This document shows, in pieces, positions 1-8,629 of a DNA stretch of 64,000 nucleotides. Every line of letters begins with the position of its first letter. Position 1 is the stretch's first letter. The position numbers were made by a program, and so were the translations under genes. Under the pieces are notes generated by a model. The model saw only the letters and a list, made by a program, of their open reading frames with translations, was not told the DNA's origin and did no database searches. Origin of the DNA: Streptomyces sp. CA-210063 (lineage in GTDB: Bacteria; Actinomycetota; Actinomycetes; Streptomycetales; Streptomycetaceae); contig NZ_CP102512.1 in the NCBI RefSeq assembly GCF_024612015.1, positions 3,844,001 through 3,908,000 on the forward strand, in the 5' to 3' direction.

Positions 1-278
1 CGAGCGCCGGCGGTACCGAGCTGACCTCGCTGGGCTCCGCCGCGGCCTCGGCCGACGGCGAGGACGGTGTCTACGCCACCGCCGGCTGGGGCAGCTCCAG
101 CATCTACCTCATCGCCGGCACACCGGACGCCAACGGTGACTCCGTCCCCGACATCTGGGCCGTCCGCACCGACGGTACCGTGCGCTTCCACACCGGCAGC
201 CGAACGGCCCTGTCCGGCCCGGGCACGGAGGTCATCGGCGCGGCGAGCTACTGGAAGAACCGGATCGCCATCGGCTGA
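1..278 (+). CDS. C-terminal fragment of an FG-GAP/VCBS-repeat-like secreted protein
   Basis: The reading frame is open from the window edge (first full codon at base 3) and ends at TGA 276-278, giving the last 91 residues of a larger protein. The visible part contains a calcium-loop-like stretch DANGDSVPDIWAV followed by a short beta-rich repeat, which is typical of FG-GAP/VCBS beta-propeller repeats in secreted streptomycete proteins. The start and any catalytic domain lie outside the window, so the complete protein could be an esterase, nuclease or plain repeat protein. A strong hairpin follows 20 bases after the stop. Confidence 0.6.
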   Translation, partial: SAGGTELTSLGSAAASADGEDGVYATAGWGSSSIYLIAGTPDANGDSVPDIWAVRTDGTVRFHTGSRTALSGPGTEVIGAASYWKNRIAIG

Positions 279-297
279 GGCAGTGAGGCAGTCGCAG

Positions 298-336
298 CGA
301 GGGGCCGACCGCGGGAACACCGCGGTCGGCCCCTCG
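298..336 (+). terminator. Rho-independent-type terminator hairpin
   Basis: A 16-bp perfect stem (CGAGGGGCCGACCGCG and its complement) closes a 7-base loop just after the stop codon at 278. No T-tract follows, which is usual for Streptomyces terminators. Confidence 0.8.
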
Positions 337-378
337 TCGTTCCCACAGATGCGCAAGCCGACCCTCTAATCTGACGAC

Positions 379-789
379 ATGTCAGACAACGAGTCGTACG
401 AACTGCTCGGCTTCGACAACATCCTCTTCCCCGTCGGCGACCTCGGTGAGGCCGTCTCCTTCTACGAGCGGGCCGGATTCGCCGTGACCTTCCGGCTGGA
501 CGAGGCCGGGATCGCCGGGTTGAAGGTCGGCAAGGAGACGCCGGGACTGCTCCTGAGGGTGGAGGAGGAACTGCGGCACCGGCCACCCCTGTGGGGGTCG
601 GCACGGGTGTGGCTGGAGGTGCGTGACGCGCGGGCCGCCGCGCGGGCGCTCGCGGCGGCGGGGGTGCCGCCGCTCGACGCGCCGTTCTCCGTCGCCACCG
701 GGTGGACCGTCGAGTTCGCCGATCCCTGGGGGAACGTCGTCGGGTTCACGGACTACAGCAAGCGGCCGGAGCTGGCCCGCGTCGGATGA
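379..789 (+). CDS. VOC (glyoxalase/bleomycin-resistance fold) family protein
   Basis: A 136-residue protein with the vicinal-oxygen-chelate pattern. It opens with FDNILFPVGDLGEAVSFYER and ends with the family's closing strand FADPWGNVVGFTDY. Members bind a divalent metal with side chains from paired beta-alpha-beta modules and act as lyases, dioxygenases or antibiotic binders; the sequence does not fix the substrate. The length is normal for a single two-module VOC protein. A -10-like TAATCT lies at 367-372, six bases before the ATG, so the transcript may be leaderless; no Shine-Dalgarno sequence is visible. It is monocistronic, followed by the paired operators of the next operon. Confidence 0.8.
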   Translation: MSDNESYELLGFDNILFPVGDLGEAVSFYERAGFAVTFRLDEAGIAGLKVGKETPGLLLRVEEELRHRPPLWGSARVWLEVRDARAAARALAAAGVPPLDAPFSVATGWTVEFADPWGNVVGFTDYSKRPELARVG

Positions 790-835
790 CCGCTCGGAGG
801 TGACCGCTCGAAGATGGCCGCTCGAAGATGGCCGC

Positions 836-893
836 TTGAACGTGTTCAAAAACAGGTCTACAGTCTCTCCCAGAACGTTTTGAACGCGTTCAA
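836..893 (+). promoter_or_regulatory. Promoter with two 14-bp palindromic operators (likely TetR sites)
   Basis: Two near-identical palindromes, TTGAACGTGTTCAA (836-849) and TTGAACGCGTTCAA (880-893), lie 44 bp apart, centre to centre. The first overlaps a candidate -35 (TTGAAC 836-841), which is 17 bp from a -10-like TACAGT (859-864); the second lies just downstream of the expected start point. The layout fits repression by occlusion. The TetR gene at 1849 ends the operon that starts here, so autoregulation is the natural inference. Confidence 0.7.
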
Positions 894-916
894 GCAAGCT
901 GGGAAGGGGTGGGGAC

Positions 917-1324
917 ATGGACCTCACGGTCGTCGCGTATGTCATCTATCTGCTGGTCAGCGTGGGGCTGACGGTGTGGGTGGCGCGGACGTTGAGCAGG
1001 AACGGGCGGATCTTCCTCGCGGATGTACTGCGGGGGAACGAGACGCTCGCGGACGCGGTGAACCACCTGCTGGTGGTCGGGTTCTACCTCGTGAACCTGG
1101 GGTTCGTGGCGCTCTACCTGAACGCGGACGGCGCCATCGACAGCCCGCGTGAGGTGTTCGAGGCGGTGTCGGCGAAGCTCGGGGTGGTGCTGCTCGTGCT
1201 CGGGGCGCTGCACCTGGGGAACGTGTTCGTGCTGAACAAGTTCCGGCGGCGGGGCGTCATGGAGCGGGAGCAGATGCCGCCGGTCGCGCCGCAGGGCTGG
1301 GTCGCTCCCACGGGGCGGGCATGA
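917..1324 (+). CDS. Small integral membrane protein, first gene of the TetR-linked operon
   Basis: A 135-residue protein with three predicted membrane helices at about residues 4-25, 46-70 and 85-106, and a basic cytoplasmic-looking tail (NKFRRRG). GGGGTGGGG upstream is only a poor ribosome-binding match. I do not recognise a named family. The stop overlaps the ATG of the next gene (TGA 1322-1324 and ATG 1321), a coupling arrangement that places it in one transcript with the DCC-family oxidoreductase and the TetR regulator. A role in transporting or exporting whatever the regulator senses is possible but unproven. Confidence 0.75.
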   Translation: MDLTVVAYVIYLLVSVGLTVWVARTLSRNGRIFLADVLRGNETLADAVNHLLVVGFYLVNLGFVALYLNADGAIDSPREVFEAVSAKLGVVLLVLGALHLGNVFVLNKFRRRGVMEREQMPPVAPQGWVAPTGRA

Positions 1325-1839
1325 GCACCACGGCCGAGGCGGCCACCGAGGACCGGGGCGCCGAGCGCGTCCCGGTTCGCGGGCTCACCGTGCTGTTCGA
1401 CGCCGGGTGCGGGCTGTGCGCCTTCCTGCGGGAGTGGCTGGGCCGGCAGCGGCAGCTGGTACCGCTGAGGTTCGTGGCGGCGGGATCGGAGGAGGCTCGG
1501 CGGCTGTTTCCGTCGCTCGACCATGGGGCGACGCTGGAGGAGATCACGATCGTGGGGGACGGCGGGCAGGTGTACCAGGGGTCCGCCGCCTGGATCGTCT
1601 GTCTGTGGGCGCTGCGCGAGCACCGGCCGCTCGCGCACCGGCTGAGCACCCCGGCGGGGGCCCGGCTCGCGCGCACCGCCGTACTCACCACCGCGAAGTG
1701 GCGGGGCGCCCACCGGCAGCCCGGCTCGGGCTGCGGGAGCGGCGGAGCCGAGCTGAAGGGATGGGCGTACGACCGGCGGTACGGGTGGGTGTACCGCCCT
1801 CCCGGTGACTGCGACACCGGTACCTGCCCGACTCGTTAG
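1321..1839 (+). CDS. DCC-family (DUF393) thiol-disulfide oxidoreductase-like protein
   Basis: A 172-residue protein with the DUF393 signature near its N-terminus: VLFDAGCGLCAF, with a CxxC pair at about residues 36-39, the thioredoxin-like redox site that names the DCC family. The rest follows the family pattern (an RFV strand, then VYQGSAAWIVCLWAL). The C-terminal tail carries extra cysteines (GSGCGSGG and CDTGTC), which are unusual and could bind metal or form further disulfides. The start overlaps the preceding stop by 4 bases (ATGA). The partner substrate is unknown. Confidence 0.75.
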   Translation: MSTTAEAATEDRGAERVPVRGLTVLFDAGCGLCAFLREWLGRQRQLVPLRFVAAGSEEARRLFPSLDHGATLEEITIVGDGGQVYQGSAAWIVCLWALREHRPLAHRLSTPAGARLARTAVLTTAKWRGAHRQPGSGCGSGGAELKGWAYDRRYGWVYRPPGDCDTGTCPTR

Positions 1840-1848
1840 GCTCTGACC

Positions 1849-2658
1849 GTGCCCGCAGTGAACGACAACCCCAGCCCAGAGCCCCCCGCCGACCGGCTCG
1901 ACGCGGAGGCCGGTGGCCCCAGGGACGGCGCGGAGCAGCCCGGTCCCAAGGGTTCCGCCAAGTCCGAGCAGACCCGCGCGCTGATCCTGGAGACCGCGCT
2001 GCGGCTCTTCCAGGAGCGCGGATACGACAAGACGACGATGCGGGCGATCGCGAAGGAGGCCGGGGTCTCCGTCGGGAACGCGTACTACTACTTCGCCGGC
2101 AAGGAGCACCTGATCCAGGGCTTCTACGACCGGATCGGCGCCGAGCACCAGGCGGCGATCCGGCCGGTGCTGGAGCGGGAGAAGGACCTGGAGGCGCGGA
2201 TAGCCGGGGTGCTGAAGGCGTGGCTGGATGTCGCCGAGCCGTACCACGAGTTCGCGGCGCAGTTCTTCAAGAACGCGGCCGATCCGGACAGCCCCCTCAG
2301 CCCCTTCTCCCCTGAGTCGGAGGGGCCGCGCGAGGAGTCCATCGCCATCCACCGCGAGGTGCTCGCCGGGTCCAAGGCCAAGGTCCCGGACGAACTTCGC
2401 GAAATCCTCCCCGAGTTGATGTGGCTCTCGCTGATGGGCCTCGTCCTGTACTGGGTCTTCGACCGGACGGAGGGGCGCGAGCGCAGCTACCGGCTGGCCG
2501 AGCGGGGGGCCCGGCTGACGACCCGGGGTGTCTCGCTGGCGCGGTTCCGGGTGATGCGGCCGCTGGTCCGTGAGGTGCATGAGCTGTTCACGGACTTTCT
2601 GCCGGGGATGACGAAGGTGCTGCCGGATCCGGGGGGCAAGGGACGGGCGGCCGAGTGA
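1849..2658 (+). CDS. TetR/AcrR-family transcriptional regulator
   Basis: A 269-residue protein. After a Pro-rich N-terminal extension of about 40 residues comes a standard TetR DNA-binding domain: ILETALRLFQERGYDKTTM, then IAKEAGVSVGNAYYYF, the helix-turn-helix with its family-typical YYYF. The remaining 170 residues form the ligand-binding/dimer domain, which is highly variable, so the effector cannot be read. It starts at GTG 1849, 9 bases after the previous stop, so it is co-transcribed with 917 and 1321. The paired palindromes at 836-893 are its most likely targets. Confidence 0.9.
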   Translation: MPAVNDNPSPEPPADRLDAEAGGPRDGAEQPGPKGSAKSEQTRALILETALRLFQERGYDKTTMRAIAKEAGVSVGNAYYYFAGKEHLIQGFYDRIGAEHQAAIRPVLEREKDLEARIAGVLKAWLDVAEPYHEFAAQFFKNAADPDSPLSPFSPESEGPREESIAIHREVLAGSKAKVPDELREILPELMWLSLMGLVLYWVFDRTEGRERSYRLAERGARLTTRGVSLARFRVMRPLVREVHELFTDFLPGMTKVLPDPGGKGRAAE

Positions 2659-2748
2659 TCACTTTCGGGTGAACGGGATCGAACGGGGCGCCTGGTCTCG
2701 TTCCTGCCTACGATGATGGCCTCGACACCAGCCCACAGGAGGCACGTG

Positions 2749-3357
2749 ATGTCCGCAGCATCCGTCGAGCGGCCCCACGGCGACCGTCCGCTGATCGCGG
2801 AGGCGAACCAGATCATGGACCGCCTTCCGGGGTATCGCGTCGAGATCATCGGAGGCACGATCGTCGTGACGCCGCCCGCCAACTTCGCCCATGCCCGTGC
2901 TCTGTCCAGGCTGCGGAGCCCGTTCGTCGCCGCAGGTCTGGAGGGCGGGGATTCGGAGGTGGCCGAGGGTGTCGGGCTCTGGCTTCCGGGCGGTGCCGAG
3001 GACTACGCGATCCCCGACCTCGTGGTTGTCGACGCCGACATCGAAGATCACCTCGTCGAGAACAACTGCTACGCCCCGATCGCCTTCCGCCTCGTTCTGG
3101 AGGTCACCTCCAGCAACTACCAGAACGACCTCCGCGCCAAGGTCACTGCGTATGCCCAGGCGAAGATCCCGGTCTATGTCATCGTCAACCGCCAGCACCA
3201 GCGCCTCCACGTTCTCACCGACCCCGCCGGGGACACATACGCCAACCACCGCGTCCATGCTCCCGGCGAGATCGTCACCCTGCCCGAGTCCATCGGTGCC
3301 AAGGTCGCCCTGGACGTCGAGGCGATCCTCAAAGCCGGCCAGCCAAAAGCTAGTTGA
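2749..3357 (+). CDS. Uma2-family (DUF820) PD-(D/E)XK nuclease-like protein
   Basis: A 202-residue protein. The ATG at 2749 is preferred over an in-frame ATG at 2713 because a perfect AGGAGG (2737-2742) sits six bases upstream of it. Family features are all visible: the opening LIAEANQIMDRLPGYRVEIIGG, an IPDLVVVDAD strand supplying the acidic pair, and VLEVTSSNYQNDLRAKVTAY carrying the E...D...K core of the PD-(D/E)XK fold. Uma2 proteins are abundant in streptomycetes and cyanobacteria and their biological role is unclear. It converges on, and overlaps by 8 bp, the MMPL gene. Confidence 0.85.
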   Translation: MSAASVERPHGDRPLIAEANQIMDRLPGYRVEIIGGTIVVTPPANFAHARALSRLRSPFVAAGLEGGDSEVAEGVGLWLPGGAEDYAIPDLVVVDADIEDHLVENNCYAPIAFRLVLEVTSSNYQNDLRAKVTAYAQAKIPVYVIVNRQHQRLHVLTDPAGDTYANHRVHAPGEIVTLPESIGAKVALDVEAILKAGQPKAS

Positions 3358-5794
3358 CCGCGTCCACCTCCCCCTCAGCCACCCCCGCCAGCTCCACGTC
3401 GTACACCAGCGGCCCCTCCCCCACGACCACCTGACGCGCGTCCGAGGCGTACGACGGTGAGGTCGTCCCCAGCAGATACGCCCCCGGGCCCGGCACCGCG
3501 ACGATGTACGAGCCGTCCGCCAGGGACGTCACCCGGTCCAGCTGACGCCCGCCCCTCGACAACAGGGTCACCTCGACGCCCTCCACCGGCTCCCCGTCCG
3601 CCGTGCGGATCAAGCCGTGGATCACCGAGGCGGGGCCGCCCTCCGCCGGCGGCGGCTGAACCACCGCAGGCTCGGCCTCCCTCGGCTCGACCGCCAGATG
3701 CGGCAACCGCTTCTCCAGCCCCGCCGGCAGCCACCAGTTCGCCTTGCCCAGCAGATGCATCGCGGCCGGCACCAGCGCCGTACGGAGGATGAAGGCGTCG
3801 AGGGCGACGGCGGCGGCCAGGCCGATGCCGGCCATCGCGGCCTCCAGCTCACCGCTCAGGACGAACGCGCTGAAGACGCACATCATGATCAGGGCCGCGC
3901 AGTTGATGACCCGGCTGGTCTCCGCGAGGCCGACACGGACGGCGCGGGCGTTGTCCTTGGTGTGGACCCACTCCTCGTGCATCCGGCTGACCAGGAAGAC
4001 CTGGTAGTCCATGGAGAGGCCGAAGAGCAGGGAGAGCATGATGACCGGCAGGAAGGCCGCGATCGGGCCCTCCTTGCCGATGCCGAGCAGTTCGGTGCCC
4101 CAGCCCCACTGGAAGATCGCCACCAGGACGCCGAAGGACGCGGCCGCCGCGACGAGGTTCATCAGCGCGGCCGTCAGCGGCACGACCAGGGAGCGGAAGG
4201 CGACCAGCAACAGCAGGAAGCCGAGCGCGATGATCGCCGCGACGAAGTAGGGCAGGCGGTCGCCGGTCACCGAGGCGAAGTCCTTGGACACCGCCGTCAC
4301 GCCGCCGACGTGGGCCTGCGCGCCCGACGCCGGGATGACGTCCTCGCGCAGGCGGTCGATGAGCTGGTCGGTCTGCTCCGCCTGGGGTGACGTCGTCGGG
4401 ACCACCTGGATGACGGTGACGCCGTTCGCGGGCGGTACGGCGGCCACCTGGGCCACACCCTCCGTGGACTCGATACGGGAGACCAGGCCCTCGGCGTCCG
4501 AACCGTCCACGACCACCTGGAGGGGGCCGTTGAAGCCGGGGCCGAAGCCCTCCGCCAGGAGGTCGTACGCCTGGCGGGTGGTCGTGGTGTCGCGGTGGTT
4601 GCCCTGGTCGGAAGTGCCGAGGCGGATCGACAGGACGGGGATCGCCAGGACCAGCATGACGACGAGGGCCAGGACGGCGGTCGAGCGCGGGCGCCGCTCG
4701 ACGTACGCCGACCAGCGGGCCGCGAGGCCGCTCGTCAGCTCCGGCTCGGGGCCGGCCACGGCGAGGCGGCGGCGCTGGCGGCGGCTGAGGACACGCGGGC
4801 CGAGCAGTCCGAGGAGGGCCGGCAGCAGGGTGACGGCGGCGAGCACGCTCAGCACGACGGTCAGCGAGGTCGCGATGACGACGCCGTCCAGGAAGCGGAG
4901 GTTCATCACCAGCATCCCGGCGAGGGCGATACAGACCGTGCCGCCCGCGAACAGCACCGCGCGTCCCGAGGTGTTGAGGGCCGCCACCGCCGCCTCCTCC
5001 GGCTTCATACCGCGCAGGATGCCGCGCCGGTGCCGGGTGACGATGAACAGGGCGTAGTCGATGCCGACGCCCAGGCCGATCAGCGAGCCGAGCAGCGGGG
5101 CCACCTCGGGGATGTTCGTGGTGTGGCTGAGCAGGGCCGTGCCCATCATGCCGGTGCCGACGCCGGCGACCGCCACGACGATGGGCAGCAGCATCGCGAA
5201 GAGCGAGCCGAACGCGAGGAAGAGGACGACCGCCGCCGCCAGGATGCCGACCGCCTCGGACGTGCCCTGCGGGGTCTCCTGCGCCCGGTAGATCGCCTGG
5301 CCGCCCAACTCGACCTGGAGACCGGATTGTTCAGCGTCCTGGGCCGTCTCGATGACGTCGTCGATCAGCTCCTTGGGTACGGAGTTCGCCTGCTCGGTGA
5401 AGGTCACCTGGGCGTAGGCGATCGTCCCGTCCCGGCTGACGCCCGCGCCGCCGCCCGTCAGGTCCCCGTCGTCGTACGGGCTGGTGACCTCCCCGACGCC
5501 CGTCATCCGCCCGATCTCCTGGAGCGCGGGCTCGATCCGGGACCGTACGGACTCCTCCCGTACGGAGCCCTCGTCCACCTTCCACACCACCGTGTCGGTG
5601 TCGCCCGCGCGCTCCGGGAAGGCCTTGTCCATCAGGTCGTACGCACGCTTGGAGTCCGTGTCCGGGAGGGAGAAGACATTCGCGTAGTCCGTGCCCGCGG
5701 TCGAGCCGGCGAAGCCGACGCCGAACACGGTCCCCACCCACAGCAACAGGACCACCAGCCGGTGCGTATAGCACCACCGTGCCAAGGTCGCCAC
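3350..5794 (-). CDS. MMPL/RND-family transporter with C-terminal carboxypeptidase-regulatory-like domain
   Basis: An 814-residue membrane protein; GTG at 5792-5794 was chosen because AAGGAG lies 8 bases upstream and the next residues (ATLARWCYTHRLVVLLLW) form the usual first MMPL helix. Two RND halves are visible, each with a large extracytoplasmic loop followed by five to six helices (for example LGVGIDYALFIVTRHRRG and LLFGLSMDYQVFLVSRMHEE). MMPL pumps use proton motive force to export lipids, siderophores or drugs. After the last helix there is a soluble tail of about 120 residues, beginning VIHGLIRTADGEPVEGVEVT, that looks like a carboxypeptidase regulatory-like beta-sandwich; this is unusual for MMPL proteins. 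It diverges from the two-component genes at 5952, which probably control it. Confidence 0.88.
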   Translation of the reverse strand: MATLARWCYTHRLVVLLLWVGTVFGVGFAGSTAGTDYANVFSLPDTDSKRAYDLMDKAFPERAGDTDTVVWKVDEGSVREESVRSRIEPALQEIGRMTGVGEVTSPYDDGDLTGGGAGVSRDGTIAYAQVTFTEQANSVPKELIDDVIETAQDAEQSGLQVELGGQAIYRAQETPQGTSEAVGILAAAVVLFLAFGSLFAMLLPIVVAVAGVGTGMMGTALLSHTTNIPEVAPLLGSLIGLGVGIDYALFIVTRHRRGILRGMKPEEAAVAALNTSGRAVLFAGGTVCIALAGMLVMNLRFLDGVVIATSLTVVLSVLAAVTLLPALLGLLGPRVLSRRQRRRLAVAGPEPELTSGLAARWSAYVERRPRSTAVLALVVMLVLAIPVLSIRLGTSDQGNHRDTTTTRQAYDLLAEGFGPGFNGPLQVVVDGSDAEGLVSRIESTEGVAQVAAVPPANGVTVIQVVPTTSPQAEQTDQLIDRLREDVIPASGAQAHVGGVTAVSKDFASVTGDRLPYFVAAIIALGFLLLLVAFRSLVVPLTAALMNLVAAAASFGVLVAIFQWGWGTELLGIGKEGPIAAFLPVIMLSLLFGLSMDYQVFLVSRMHEEWVHTKDNARAVRVGLAETSRVINCAALIMMCVFSAFVLSGELEAAMAGIGLAAAVALDAFILRTALVPAAMHLLGKANWWLPAGLEKRLPHLAVEPREAEPAVVQPPPAEGGPASVIHGLIRTADGEPVEGVEVTLLSRGGRQLDRVTSLADGSYIVAVPGPGAYLLGTTSPSYASDARQVVVGEGPLVYDVELAGVAEGEVDAVN

Positions 5795-5951
5795 GATCAA
5801 CTCTCCTTGTTCGACGGTCGATTGGTCCCCCAGGTCCTGGCAACACCTTCGACGGCCGGGCGCGTACGGCGACATGGGCGGCCCATGACTCTCAAGGAAC
5901 TCCAATGCGGGAGCGGTCCCGCACCGGGACCCCGGTGCGGATACTGAGGGC

Positions 5952-6665
5952 ATGACCGGAACCGAGCGAGCGGCCCTCGGCTGCGAGGGGGCCACCGTGC
6001 TCGTCGTCGAGGACGAGCCGAGCATCGTGGACGTCCTCTCCATCGCCCTGCGCTACCACCGCTTCGAGGTGATGACGGCCGGTACGGTCCGCGAGGCGCT
6101 CGTGCTCGCCGAGCGCACCCGGCCCGACGCGGCCCTGCTGGACGTGATGCTCCCGGACGGCGACGGCCGGGCCCTCGGCCGTGAACTGCGCTCCAAGCGG
6201 CCGGAGTTGGCGGTGGTCTTCCTGACCGCGCGGGACGCGCCCGCCGAGATCGTGGGCGCCCTCGGCTTCGGCGACGACTACATCACCAAGCCGTTCAACA
6301 TCGACGAGGTCGTCGCCCGTATCACCGCCGTGCTGCGCCGCACCCGGCGCGCCGATGTCCTCCCCCAGCGCCCGCCGCTGCGCTACGGCGATCTGGAGCT
6401 GGACGAGACGACGTACTCGGTGCACCGGGCCGGCCGCACGGTCGAGCTGACGCCCACCGAGTACGCGCTGCTGCGGTTCCTGGTGCGCAACGGCGGACGG
6501 ATCGTGCCGAAGGAGCAACTCCTGCGGCACGTGTGGCAGTACGACCACGCGCCGGCCGAGTCGACCGTCGTCGAGACGTACATCAGCTATCTGCGCCGCA
6601 AGCTGGACACCCTCGGCCCGCCCGTGATCACCACGCGGCGGGGCGTCGGATACGGGCTGGCATGA
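5952..6665 (+). CDS. OmpR/PhoB-family response regulator
   Basis: A 237-residue protein with a receiver domain (VLVVEDEPSIVDVL, phospho-acceptor Asp about residue 64 in ALLDVMLPDGDG, conserved Lys in ITKPFN) and a C-terminal winged helix (VELTPTEYALLRFLV, TVVETYISYLRRKLD, TRRGVGYGL). It binds DNA after phosphorylation by its partner kinase. Its TGA overlaps the ATG of the kinase gene by 4 bases. It lies 157 bp from, and divergent to, the MMPL transporter, which is a plausible target. Confidence 0.95.
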   Translation: MTGTERAALGCEGATVLVVEDEPSIVDVLSIALRYHRFEVMTAGTVREALVLAERTRPDAALLDVMLPDGDGRALGRELRSKRPELAVVFLTARDAPAEIVGALGFGDDYITKPFNIDEVVARITAVLRRTRRADVLPQRPPLRYGDLELDETTYSVHRAGRTVELTPTEYALLRFLVRNGGRIVPKEQLLRHVWQYDHAPAESTVVETYISYLRRKLDTLGPPVITTRRGVGYGLA

Positions 6666-8230
6666 CCCTTCCCCGAAAGTTCAAGGGGCCGTTCCGCCGG
6701 CGAGGCCTCTACTCCCTGCGCGCCAAGCTCACCCTCGCGAACGTCGTCCTGCTCGCCGTGGGCGTCGTCACGGCGACCGCGTTCAGCGCGATGGGCATGC
6801 GGCTGTATCTGCTGGAGAGCGTCGACAGGGAGCTGATGACGACCCGCGACTCGATCGGGAACGCGGGGATCAGCATGGAGCAGATCGACGCGCTGAGCGC
6901 GCTGGTCGCCCTCGGCAACCGGGCTTCCGGTACCTCCTCCGCCGGGGACGCCGACTCCCTCGTGCAGGGCGCCGTCTTCACCGCGCTGGACGACAGGGGC
7001 GAGCCACTGGCCATCGCCGGTTTCGCGCCGACCGACAACCAGCGGGCCCTCGCCGCCGCCGTGGGCGATCCGGCCGCCCTCGTCACGGCCGACGAACCGC
7101 ACGACATCGAAGTGAAGGGCGCCCCCCATCGCGTCACCGCGGCCCGGATGGACGACGGCACGACCGTCCTCCTCGGCACCTCCACCGAGCAGCTCCACAA
7201 CGTCATCGGCCGGGCCCTCAAGCTGGACTTCGCCGTCGGCACCCTGCTCCTCGCGGCGCTCGCCTGTCTGACCCTGTTCAGCGTGCGCCGCCGGATGCGG
7301 CCCCTGGAGGACATGGTCGAGACCTCGTCGGCGATCGCCGAGGGCGACCTGACCCGCCGCGTCCCCTCCAGCAGCGAGGCCACCCTGGAGGTCGAACAGC
7401 TGCGCCTCGCCCTCAACTCCATGCTCCAGCAGGTCGAGACGGCCCACCGCACCCGCGAACGCAGCGCCGCCCAGCTGCGCCGCTTCGTCGGCGACGCCTC
7501 CCACGAGCTGCGCACGCCCCTGTCCGCGATCCGCGGCTATCTCCAGCTCTACGAGAAGGGCATGCTCACCGATCCCGACGAGCGCCGGCGCGCCTGGGAC
7601 CGCATGAACAACGAGGTCGACCGCATGGGCCACCTCGTCGACGAACTCCTCACCCTCGCCCGCCTCGACCAACGCCCCGAACTCCGGCTCAGGAACATCG
7701 ACCTGACCCGCCTGGTCCGCGACGCCGCCGCCGACCTCCGCGCCCAGCAGCCCGACCGCCCGGTGACCGTCGGGGCGGAGGGCACGCTCCTCGTCCGGGC
7801 CGACGAGTCGGGCCTGCGGCAGGTGCTGGGCAACCTGGTGAGCAACGTCCGCACGCACACGCCGGCGGATGTCCCGGTGCGGCTGGGGGTGGAGCGCGTG
7901 GCCGGTGTCGTACGCCTGTACGTGGCGGACGAGGGCCCCGGGCTGGCCGAGGAGGACGCGACCCGGATCTTCGACCGCTTCTTCAGGGCGGGAGGAGGCG
8001 CGGGCAGCGGTCTGGGGATGGCGATCGTGCAGGGGGTGGTGGAGGCCCACGGCGGCGAGGTCACGGTGAGCACGGCGCCGGGCGATGGCCTGAAAGTGAC
8101 GGTCATGCTGCCATCAGCGCCCAGACCGTCTTCCCGTGCCGCCCCCGGCTCCACACCCCCCAGGCCGCCGCGACGTGCTCGACAAGACGCAGCCCCCGCC
8201 CTGTCTCCTCCCACTCCCCCGCCTCCCTGA
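6662..8230 (+). CDS. Two-component sensor histidine kinase
   Basis: A 522-residue kinase that starts with the ATGA overlap of the regulator gene. Two membrane helices (about residues 23-45 and 190-210) bracket an extracytoplasmic sensor of about 145 residues; then come a HAMP linker, the HisKA box (DASHELRTPLSAIRGY, phospho-His 281), the N-box (LGNLVSNV), and the ATP-lid glycines (DEGPGL, GSGLGMAI). The catalytic fold ends near LKVTVMLP, but no stop occurs there. The frame reads on about 40 Pro/Arg-rich residues, overlapping the opposite-strand gene at 8103-8498 by 128 bp. Confidence 0.93.
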   Translation: MTLPRKFKGPFRRRGLYSLRAKLTLANVVLLAVGVVTATAFSAMGMRLYLLESVDRELMTTRDSIGNAGISMEQIDALSALVALGNRASGTSSAGDADSLVQGAVFTALDDRGEPLAIAGFAPTDNQRALAAAVGDPAALVTADEPHDIEVKGAPHRVTAARMDDGTTVLLGTSTEQLHNVIGRALKLDFAVGTLLLAALACLTLFSVRRRMRPLEDMVETSSAIAEGDLTRRVPSSSEATLEVEQLRLALNSMLQQVETAHRTRERSAAQLRRFVGDASHELRTPLSAIRGYLQLYEKGMLTDPDERRRAWDRMNNEVDRMGHLVDELLTLARLDQRPELRLRNIDLTRLVRDAAADLRAQQPDRPVTVGAEGTLLVRADESGLRQVLGNLVSNVRTHTPADVPVRLGVERVAGVVRLYVADEGPGLAEEDATRIFDRFFRAGGGAGSGLGMAIVQGVVEAHGGEVTVSTAPGDGLKVTVMLPSAPRPSSRAAPGSTPPRPPRRARQDAAPALSPPTPPPP

Positions 8231-8498
8231 GCCTGGGCGCCGCCGTCCCCTCGTCCGACACCTCGATGAGACAGGACCCGTCCGCCAGCGCCGTCACCGC
8301 GACTTCGAACTCCCGCTCCAGCAGAGGTCCATGGCGTACGACATTGGTCGCGAGCTCGGAGACGACGAGCACCGCGTCCTCCAGCGCCGCGGTCCCCTCG
8401 ACATGCCCCCAGTCGACCAGATGCTCCCGTACGCGTCGTCGGGCGAGCCCCACGGACGCCGGATGGCGGGGCAGCCGGAAGGAGTTGCGTCTCAACAC
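8103..8498 (-). CDS. RsbW-like ATP-binding (HATPase_c) regulatory protein
   Basis: A 131-residue single-domain GHKL ATPase of the anti-sigma-regulator type common in Streptomyces. The N-box is ALEDAVLVVSELATNVVRHG, the glycine region is a degenerate VSDEGTAAP, and GRGLRLVEHVAAAWGV is the second lid motif. Family members bind or phosphorylate anti-sigma antagonists or act as small regulatory kinases. It starts at GTG 8496-8498 with GAGGAG five bases upstream. No sigma or antagonist gene is adjacent. Its 3' end is antisense to the histidine kinase tail. Confidence 0.85.
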   Translation of the reverse strand: MLRRNSFRLPRHPASVGLARRRVREHLVDWGHVEGTAALEDAVLVVSELATNVVRHGPLLEREFEVAVTALADGSCLIEVSDEGTAAPRLREAGEWEETGRGLRLVEHVAAAWGVWSRGRHGKTVWALMAA

Positions 8499-8629
8499 GT
8501 TTGCTCCTCACCCCGAACACATCCCCGACACAAGAAGATGCGCTGAGTGAGTGCGTCCTGTCACACCCGCGAACATCCACCCCGCGAGTTCGCGTCAGCT
8601 GTCACGCGGCGTCTGTCACGGGGCGTCTG

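Noticed and set aside
2713..2748. An upstream ATG for the Uma2-like gene
   Set aside because: The ATG at 2749 has a perfect AGGAGG at proper spacing; 2713 has none.
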